Shown here in pieces: positions 27,231 to 32,355 of a DNA stretch of 32,355 nucleotides (position 1 is the first letter of the stretch; each line of letters opens with the position of its first letter). Both the position numbers and the translations under genes were made by a program. The DNA is from Acidovorax sp. CF316. GTDB lineage: Bacteria; Pseudomonadota; Gammaproteobacteria; Burkholderiales; Burkholderiaceae_C. Under the pieces are notes generated by a model that did no database searches, was not told the DNA's origin, and was given only the letters and a program-made list of their open reading frames with translations. Where the stretch lies: contig NZ_AKJX01000169.1 of assembly GCF_000276605.1 (NCBI RefSeq), forward strand, positions 1 to 32,355. The letters run 5' to 3'.

Positions 27231-29135
27231 TCAGGCCCTTGTGGGGCGGTTGGAAAGAAGAACGGTCGAAAGAGGGGGCACGGTCAGGTGCAGGTGGGCC
27301 GGCTGGGCTTCGAGCGGGGTGGCGGTCGCATCCACCCCGCCGAAGTTGCCCATGCCGCTGCCGCCATAGGGTTCGGCATCGCTGTTCAGCAATTCGTACC
27401 AGTGGCCGGCCACCGGAACGCCCACGCGCATTGCAGCCACCGGGTGCGGCGTGAGGTTGTGCACGGCCAGCACGATGTCATCGCCTGCGCGGCGGGTGAA
27501 GGCAAGCACGGTGGTCTGGTGCGGTGCCATGGGCGCCCAGGCAAAGCCTTCGGCATCGAAGTCATGCGCGTGCAGGGCAGAGCGTTCGCGGTAGATGCTG
27601 TTCAGGTCGGCCACCCAGCGCGCCATGCCGCTGTGGCGGGCCTTGGCCCACAGGTGCCAGTCCAGCGTGCGCTCGTGGTGCCATTCGTCGATCTGGCCGA
27701 ATTCGCCGCCCATGAACAGGAGCTTCTTGCCCGGGTGCGACCACATCATTCCGTACAGGGTGCGCAGGCCGGCAAAGCGCTGCCACGGGTCTCCTGGCTG
27801 GCGCGACAGCAGGCTGCGCTTGCCGTACACCACCTCGTCGTGCGAGAGCGCCAGCACGAAGTTCTCGTCGAAGGCATAGACCATCGAGAAGCGGATGTCG
27901 CCCTCGTGCCAGTGGCGATGCGCATGGTCACGCCGCATGTAGCGCAGCGTGTCGTTCATCCAGCCCATGTTCCACTTCATGCCGAAACCCAGGCCATTGG
28001 CATCCACGGGGCGCGACACCCCTGCCCAGGCGGTGGACTCCTCGGCGATCACATGCACGTCCGGGAACTCGGCGTAGACCGCGCAGTTGAGGTCCTGCAG
28101 GAACCGCACGGCCTCCCAGTTCTGGTGCCCGCCGTCGGGGTTGGGCACCCATTCACCGGGCTTGCGTGCGAAGTCCAGGTAGAGCATGGACGACACCGCA
28201 TCCACACGGATGCCGTCGAAGTGGTACTTGCCGAGCCAGAACAGGGCGTTGCTGATGAGGAAGTCGCGTACCTCGTAGCGGCCGTAATTGAAGATCAGGC
28301 TGTTCCACTCCGGGTGGAACCCCTTGCGCAGGTCTTCATGTTCATAGAGCGCCGTACCGTCGAAGCGTGCCAGGCCATGCGCATCCGACGGGAAATGCGA
28401 GACCACCCAGTCGAGAAACACGCCGATGCCGTGCTGGTGCAGGATGTCCACCAGCACCATCAGGTCCTGCGGGTTGCCGTAGCGGGCCGTGGGCGCAAAG
28501 TAGCCGGTGGTCTGGTAGCCCCACGAACCATAGAACGGGTGTTCCGTGATCGGCATGAGCTCCACATGGGTGAAACCCAGAGCCGTGCAGTGCGCGGCCA
28601 GGCGCTGTGCGATGTCGCGGTAGTTGAGAAAACGGCCGTCCTCCTGGCGCTGCCAGGAACCGAGGTGCACCTCGTAGATGGACATGGGTGCGGCCAGCGC
28701 CTGGCGCTCGCCGCGCGCCGCCATCCAGGCGCGGTCGTTCCATTCGTAGTCGAGCTTCCAGATCTGCGAGGCCGTGCCTGGTGGATGTTCCTGCCGGGTG
28801 GCGTAGGGGTCGGCCTTTTCTGTCCAGTGGCCGTGCGCATCCTCGATGCGGTACTTGTACAGATCCCCATGGCCGGCGCCTTCCACGCGCGTGCTCCAGC
28901 GGCCCGAACCGTCCTGCGCGCGCTGCATGGCCAGGGGCGCCCAGTTGCTGAAGCTGCCGATCACCTCGACCTGCCGAGCGTTCGGCGCCCACACGGTGAA
29001 CCGGGTGCCTGCCAAATCGGTATGGGCGCCCAGCACTTCATGCTGCCGGAAATGGGATGAGGCCGCAGCAGCCTGGGCTTCAAGGGACGTGGAGTGCGCT
29101 GCGGCGTTCATGGTGAGGGGGTGGTTGGCCTCCAT
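27231..29135 (-). CDS. glgB: 1,4-alpha-glucan branching enzyme GlgB
   Basis: 634 aa from ATG 29135. GlgB introduces alpha-1,6 branches into glycogen. A CBM48 domain ([31 protein letters not shown]) precedes a GH13_9 barrel with [22 protein letters not shown], nucleophile D312 ([14 protein letters not shown]), acid E365 ([15 protein letters not shown]) and [16 protein letters not shown]. The protein lacks the extra N-terminal module (N1) of E. coli GlgB, so it is the shorter type. The start is uncertain: ATG 29135, ATG 29111 and TTG 29165 are in frame and none has a well-placed ribosome site (a GGAGG lies 17 bases before 29111). It is the first gene of the operon, with about 400 non-coding bases upstream. 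Confidence 0.95.
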   Translation of the reverse strand: MEANHPLTMNAAAHSTSLEAQAAAASSHFRQHEVLGAHTDLAGTRFTVWAPNARQVEVIGSFSNWAPLAMQRAQDGSGRWSTRVEGAGHGDLYKYRIEDAHGHWTEKADPYATRQEHPPGTASQIWKLDYEWNDRAWMAARGERQALAAPMSIYEVHLGSWQRQEDGRFLNYRDIAQRLAAHCTALGFTHVELMPITEHPFYGSWGYQTTGYFAPTARYGNPQDLMVLVDILHQHGIGVFLDWVVSHFPSDAHGLARFDGTALYEHEDLRKGFHPEWNSLIFNYGRYEVRDFLISNALFWLGKYHFDGIRVDAVSSMLYLDFARKPGEWVPNPDGGHQNWEAVRFLQDLNCAVYAEFPDVHVIAEESTAWAGVSRPVDANGLGFGMKWNMGWMNDTLRYMRRDHAHRHWHEGDIRFSMVYAFDENFVLALSHDEVVYGKRSLLSRQPGDPWQRFAGLRTLYGMMWSHPGKKLLFMGGEFGQIDEWHHERTLDWHLWAKARHSGMARWVADLNSIYRERSALHAHDFDAEGFAWAPMAPHQTTVLAFTRRAGDDIVLAVHNLTPHPVAAMRVGVPVAGHWYELLNSDAEPYGGSGMGNFGGVDATATPLEAQPAHLHLTVPPLSTVLLSNRPTRA

Positions 29136-29537
29136 GTTCTGCTGCAGTGCAATATGCCAACGCAAGACCGCTGCGCGTGCTCAGGTAGGCGTTTGCCTAC
29201 GCGGTTTTTGGGGGCACGGCGTAGCCAAAGGTAAGGATTCCACCGACCCTCCAGGCGCCTGTTGGCCGGCAGGTGCCAGGGCAAAACCAGCGGTTGCGGC
29301 CAGGGACCGCACCCCTCCAGGACCGCATTTCTTACGTCCGTGCAACGCATGTGTCCGGGTAGACACTTCCTGCTGAGCAAGCGCCTGCATTACGCAGCGC
29401 AAGCAAATCTTCTGCCCAGGAGTTGCAGGGGCATGCCATCAGGCAAAAAAATGAATATGCAGGGAAGAGAAGAGCCTGCGCAGATCTTGTGCGCCAACCA
29501 GCCAGGCAGCCCGGGCCGTTGACGGCGGGCGGGCGTC
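29136..29537 (-). promoter_or_regulatory. Non-coding leader/promoter region of the glg/tre operon
   Basis: About 400 bases with no convincing gene. It holds stem-loops: GTAGGC-GTTT-GCCTAC (29185-29200), an 11-base pair of arms with two mismatches (29251-29261 and 29270-29280), TGCGG-N7-CCGCA (29295-29311) and GTGTC-N6-GACAC (29351-29366). The operon promoter should be here, but I cannot point to a convincing -35/-10 pair. An A-run (29446-29452) is the only strongly AT-rich spot. Confidence 0.5.
29185..29200. other. Perfect stem-loop in the glgB leader
   Basis: GTAGGC-GTTT-GCCTAC. On the plus strand CGCGG and then TTTTT follow, so read that way it resembles a weak terminator; on the minus strand it would lie in the 5' leader of glgB, about 50 bases before the start. 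Confidence 0.4.
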
Positions 29538-29795
29538 TCAGGAGAGTGCGGCCCAGGCCGACGACACCTCGGGGCTGCGCCGTCTTATCACCTGCTTGGC
29601 GGTTTCAGCCAGCAACGATGCACGGCCCAGGCCAGTGACGGCGATCACGCGGGCGGGGCTGCCGCGCCCCGGCGCGAACTGGACTTCCACCATGCCGGCA
29701 GCCTCCAGCACCCTCAGCATGTCCACATCCGCTTCATCGTCCACCTCGAACGGAAGCATCTCGACAGCGATCACTTTCAGGTACTCCATCGGCAT
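29538..29795 (-). CDS. Small hypothetical protein, 85 aa
   Basis: I do not recognise a named family. ATG 29795 has a G-rich ribosome site (GGGGGTCTT) directly before it; a second ATG is two codons later. The protein is acidic at the start (VEMLPFEVDDEADVDMLRVLEAAGMVEV) and then reads ARVIAVTGLGRASLLAETAKQVIRR. The order helix - AAGMVEV strand - turn - RVIAVT strand - LGRASL helix resembles a minimal winged helix, so a small DNA-binding or adaptor protein is possible; this is inference. It has no cysteines, signal peptide or membrane segment. It lies upstream of glgB in the same direction with a 400-base gap. Confidence 0.65.
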   Translation of the reverse strand: MPMEYLKVIAVEMLPFEVDDEADVDMLRVLEAAGMVEVQFAPGRGSPARVIAVTGLGRASLLAETAKQVIRRRSPEVSSAWAALS

Positions 29796-29903
29796 AAGAC
29801 CCCCGGCGTATTTGGTGACAGCGCATTCTGAACCGCAGCCCGCGAGGGGAGGGCAACCATTCGCAACAGCCCTGGGACAGAAGGGGTTTCGATGCGGTGC
29901 AGC

Positions 29904-29938
29904 AAAAAAAAGAAAGCCCGCATGGAGCGGGCTTTCTT
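29904..29938 (-). terminator. Strong intrinsic terminator for the acyl-CoA dehydrogenase transcript
   Basis: A 12-bp stem (29910-29921 pairs with 29927-29938, loop ATGGA) with a GC-rich core. On the minus strand it is followed by an uninterrupted T-run (A-run 29904-29911 on the plus strand). It lies about 110 bases after the dehydrogenase stop and before the 85-aa gene. The opposite side is only moderately T-rich (TTCTTCTT), so action from the plus strand would be weaker. Confidence 0.85.
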
Positions 29939-30016
29939 CTTGCATCGGTGATGCAAGTGGGGGATGTCGACTGCGGTATCGACAAGCCCATGGTAAGCGG
30001 GGTCGGGACCTGGGTT

Positions 30017-30024
30017 TGTAGGAC
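30017..30024 (+). repeat. Intergenic TGTAGGAC motif, copy 4
   Basis: TTTGTAGGACGA lies between the terminator and the acyl-CoA dehydrogenase stop. It shares nine bases (TTGTAGGAC) with copy 1. Confidence 0.5.
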
Positions 30025-30050
30025 GACGGCGCGAGAGGAACGCCCCCTGG

Positions 30051-31094
30051 TCACAGCGCCCAGCGGGGTGGCGTCTCCTGGGCAAGCAGCGCTCCGGCCA
30101 GGGCTGCCTCGTCGCGGTCGACCTGGCTCTGGCGCATGAAAGCCGGCAGGTCCGCAGCCAGGCGTGCAAAAAATGCGCTCCGGTTGAAGGCCGTGCCTTC
30201 CAGCGCGCGCCCGGTTTCCTCGAGCACGCGCCGGGCGCCGCTTTCCACCGCCCGGCGCGTGCGCAAGGCCACCACCATGGCGGTGTCGCCGGGGTGGGCA
30301 TCGATCCAGGCCGCGCTGTCGCGCAGTACGGCGGCAGTGCTGCTCAGGAGCGCGTCCACCCGGCCCAGGGCGGTAGCGCGCGTGGCATGGATGGGATGGG
30401 AGGGCGGACACTGCTGCACTGCCGCATAGAGCACCTGGGCCACGGCACGGATACCTCCGTGCCAGCAGGCTGCGATGCCCGCACTGCCATGCCAGTAGCC
30501 GCCGCGCCGCAGGAAGTCGCCCGGGGAGCCGAGCAGTGTTGCAGGGGTGTTGTGGAAGCTCACATCCGCACTGCCGCAGTCGGTCATGTCCACCGCATGC
30601 CAGTCGTTGGTGTGGATGCCCACGCTGGGATGGTCCAGCTCCACCGCCATGAGCTGTGGTTGCTGCCCTGGAAGCCAGGCGGTCAGCAGGGCATGGGTGG
30701 CGCCCAGGGCTCCGGCACACGAGGCCTTGGAGCCCGACAGCACGATGCCCGCTGCGCCCCGGTCGATGGCCTCGAGCCGGCGGCCGGGCGACTCGGCCGC
30801 CCACATGGCCCAGACCGCGCCACGGATGCGCTCTTCGCAACCCAGCTCGCGCAGGATGGCCAGCGCATCGGTATGGCTTTCGTACAGCCGGGCCAGCGAC
30901 AGGTCGTGGCCGGCCACCAGGCTCAGCGCCTGCCAGCGCTCCAGCGTACGGCCCGTGCCGGGTGGGGGCAGGTCGGCCAGGCCGTTGTCCACCAGGTGGC
31001 GCAGTTGCCGGATGACCGGTGCAGAGCCCATCGAGGCCAGCGCACCAGGCAGTGCCTGGGCGGTGCTGAACAGGTTTTGCGAGTCGGTCATCAT
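30051..31094 (-). CDS. Acyl-CoA dehydrogenase-like flavoprotein
   Basis: 347 aa. The layout is that of an acyl-CoA dehydrogenase: an N-terminal helical part (GTGRTLERWQALSLVAGHDLSLARLYESHTDALAIL), a beta middle domain (WAAESPGRRLEAIDRG, then GIVLSGSKASCAGALGATHALLTAW) and a C-terminal helical bundle (GYWHGSAGIAACWHGGIRAVAQVLYAAV). It is shorter than the typical 380 aa and I cannot place the catalytic glutamate with confidence, so it may be a divergent member. ATG 31094 has AGAGGT at good spacing; a second ATG follows directly. An etfA gene lies two genes upstream on the same strand, consistent with electrons going to ETF. The substrate is unknown. Confidence 0.72.
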   Translation of the reverse strand: MMTDSQNLFSTAQALPGALASMGSAPVIRQLRHLVDNGLADLPPPGTGRTLERWQALSLVAGHDLSLARLYESHTDALAILRELGCEERIRGAVWAMWAAESPGRRLEAIDRGAAGIVLSGSKASCAGALGATHALLTAWLPGQQPQLMAVELDHPSVGIHTNDWHAVDMTDCGSADVSFHNTPATLLGSPGDFLRRGGYWHGSAGIAACWHGGIRAVAQVLYAAVQQCPPSHPIHATRATALGRVDALLSSTAAVLRDSAAWIDAHPGDTAMVVALRTRRAVESGARRVLEETGRALEGTAFNRSAFFARLAADLPAFMRQSQVDRDEAALAGALLAQETPPRWAL

Positions 31095-31170
31095 GGCGGC
31101 ACCTCTTGGCCAAAGCGGGCCTGGCTGCGGGCAGCCACAGCGGCAGGGATGACGAATCGTACGGAGCAGT

Positions 31171-31226
31171 CGATTGCGGTCCTGTAGGAGGATGCAGATA
31201 CGGCGCATAGGCGCCGGGAGCAATCG
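31171..31226 (-). other. Nested stem-loops between the Bug gene and the acyl-CoA dehydrogenase
   Basis: Outer arms CGATTGC (31171-31177) and GCAATCG (31220-31226) enclose a perfect GC-only hairpin CGGCGC-ATAG-GCGCCG (31201-31216) and a small TCCT-GT-AGGA. It follows the Bug gene stop by 13 bases on the minus strand. It could be a processing or partial termination signal; there is no T-run. Confidence 0.4.
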
Positions 31227-31239
31227 TTATGCGATTGAA

Positions 31240-32232
31240 TCAGTCCACGACCACCCCGGCCTCGCGGATGACCTTGGCCCATTTCGCGGTCTCGCTGGCA
31301 ATGAAGGCATCGCACTCCTGCGGGGTGGAGCCCTCGGCGAACGTGCCCATGTTCTGCTCCAGGCGGCGCGACACCTCGGCGCTGCGGATGATGCGCGCGA
31401 CCTCGGTGGACATGCGCTGCACGATCTCGCGCGGCACGCCGGCCGGCGCCAGCATGGCGGCCCAGGTGCTGCCGACGATGCCGGGGTAGCCCTGCTCGGC
31501 AAAGGTCGGGACGTCCGGCAGCGCCGGCACGCGCTTGTCGCTGGCCACGCCGATCAGGCGGATCTTGCCGGCCTTGGCGGGCTGGATCAGATTGGGCGGC
31601 GGGTCCAGGAACAGCGGGATCTGCCCGCCCATGAGGTCGGCCAGCGCGGGGGACGCCCCCTTGTAGGGCACGTGCACCATGTCCACCTTGGTGACCAGGC
31701 GCATGAGTTCGGAGGTCAGGTGCGCGGCCGAGCCGGAGCCCGACGAAGCGTAGCTCAGCTTGCCCGGGTTGGCACGCCCGTAGGCCACGAGCTCCGCCGT
31801 AGTCTTGTACGGGGCGTTCGTGGCGACCGCGGCCACCAGCGGCGAAACCCCCATCAGGGACACGCCCACCAGGTCCTTCTTCGGGTCGTAGGGCAGCTTG
31901 GGGTAGAGCGTGGTGTTGGCCGCATAGGCGGCAATCACCACGGCAAAGGTATGCCCGTCGGGCGCGGCCTTGGCCACTGCATCCACGCCAATGATGCTGT
32001 TGGCACCCGGCTTGTTGTCGATCACGACCGGTTGCCCCAGCGCCTGTTGCAGCCCGACCTGCAGCAGGCGCGCCATCTGGTCGGTGAAGCCACCCGCGGT
32101 GTAGGGCACGACGATGCGTATGGGCTTGCTGGGCCAGGAGGCGTTGGCCCAGGCGGGAGCCGCCGTGGCGGCTGCGGCAGCGGAGGCGGCCACCAGCAGG
32201 CGGCGGCGGTTGAAGGGTTTGTTGTTGTGCAT
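31240..32232 (-). CDS. Bug-family (TctC-like) periplasmic substrate-binding protein
   Basis: 330 aa. The N-terminus NRRRLLVAASAAAAATAAPAWA is an export signal with a twin-arginine-like stretch. The mature protein has the family's hallmark strings: WPSKPIRIVVPYTAGGFTDQMARLL, QPVVIDNKPGANSIIGVDAVAKAAPDGHTF, VHVPYKGASPALADLMGGQIPL and LPDVPTFAEQGYPG. Bug proteins bind small carboxylates or similar ligands; many have no transporter gene nearby, as here. ATG 32232 has GGAG at good spacing, while an upstream ATG at 32244 has none. It lies 41 bases after etfA and 145 bases before the acyl-CoA dehydrogenase, all on one strand. The ligand cannot be told. Confidence 0.95.
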   Translation of the reverse strand: MHNNKPFNRRRLLVAASAAAAATAAPAWANASWPSKPIRIVVPYTAGGFTDQMARLLQVGLQQALGQPVVIDNKPGANSIIGVDAVAKAAPDGHTFAVVIAAYAANTTLYPKLPYDPKKDLVGVSLMGVSPLVAAVATNAPYKTTAELVAYGRANPGKLSYASSGSGSAAHLTSELMRLVTKVDMVHVPYKGASPALADLMGGQIPLFLDPPPNLIQPAKAGKIRLIGVASDKRVPALPDVPTFAEQGYPGIVGSTWAAMLAPAGVPREIVQRMSTEVARIIRSAEVSRRLEQNMGTFAEGSTPQECDAFIASETAKWAKVIREAGVVVD

Positions 32233-32273
32233 GCTTGTCTCCATGGTTTGAAATGCCATTGGCCCCCGGCCGA

Positions 32274-32355
32274 TCACAGCGCCCGGACCAACTCCGGCAC
32301 GGCCGTGAACAGATCCGCCTCCAGCCCATAGTCGGCCACACTGAAGATCGGTGCC
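32274..32355 (-). CDS. etfA: Electron transfer flavoprotein alpha subunit, C-terminal end (partial)
   Basis: The last 26 codons before a TGA at 32274-32276 read APIFSVADYGLEADLFTAVP, then ELVRAL, the highly conserved C-terminus of EtfA (APIF.VADYGLV.DLF..VPEL). The rest of the gene is beyond the window edge. EtfA with EtfB accepts electrons from acyl-CoA dehydrogenases and passes them to ETF-quinone oxidoreductase. Its position just upstream of the Bug and acyl-CoA dehydrogenase genes fits a shared role. Confidence 0.88.
   Translation of the reverse strand, partial: APIFSVADYGLEADLFTAVPELVRAL

Overview
The window is GC-rich, densely packed bacterial DNA. DUF3182 and DUF2917 proteins, a Bug-type (TctC) periplasmic binding protein, Tat-exported Msr enzymes and a fused MalQ-TreY point to a betaproteobacterium of the Burkholderiales, most likely Comamonadaceae (Acidovorax-like). 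That assignment rests on recognised protein families, not on a database search. I see no tRNA, rRNA, CRISPR array, transposase or prophage gene.

Layout. (1) 1-1726: the 3' part of a multi-PAS diguanylate cyclase. (2) 1746-7252: a periplasmic methionine-sulfoxide repair block, msrB-dipZ-msrA on the minus strand, facing a divergent OmpR-type response regulator and histidine kinase. Both Msr enzymes lack a resolving cysteine, and the gene between them encodes a membrane electron conduit fused to a thioredoxin-like domain with a Met-rich linker. (3) 7380-10766: a large CHASE3-like/PAS/GAF/GGDEF/EAL protein. (4) 10957-12895: an overlapping pair encoding a DUF3182 ATP-grasp-like protein and an alpha/beta hydrolase. 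(5) 12896-14095: a lower-GC, palindrome-rich intergenic stretch, an orphan 167-aa protein and the 3' remnant of an agmatine deiminase gene. (6) 14096-15436: a LysR regulator divergent from a DUF2917 gene. (7) 15452-29135: a six-gene minus-strand operon, glgB-glgC-glgX-treZ-(malQ-treY fusion)-glgA, with four consecutive ATGA stop/start overlaps. (8) 29136-29795: a leader region and an 85-aa hypothetical gene. (9) 30051-32355: minus-strand end of etfA, a Bug-type binding protein and a short acyl-CoA dehydrogenase, closed by a strong intrinsic terminator at about 29904-29938.

How the genes work together. The glg/tre operon encodes glycogen synthesis (GlgC, GlgA, GlgB), debranching (GlgX), and conversion of the released maltooligosaccharides to trehalose (MalQ-TreY, TreZ). 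It reads as a glucan storage and trehalose stress-protection module. The msr block probably repairs oxidised methionines outside the cytoplasm and may be controlled by the adjacent two-component system. The etfA/acyl-CoA dehydrogenase neighbourhood suggests that the dehydrogenase donates electrons to ETF.

Most interesting points: the coherent 1-Cys MsrA/MsrB plus DipZ plus two-component arrangement, the MalQ-TreY fusion, the uncharacterised DUF3182/hydrolase pair, a perfect 20-bp palindrome in a cluster of CCAGA/TCTGG half-sites, and a short TGTAGGAC sequence recurring only between genes.
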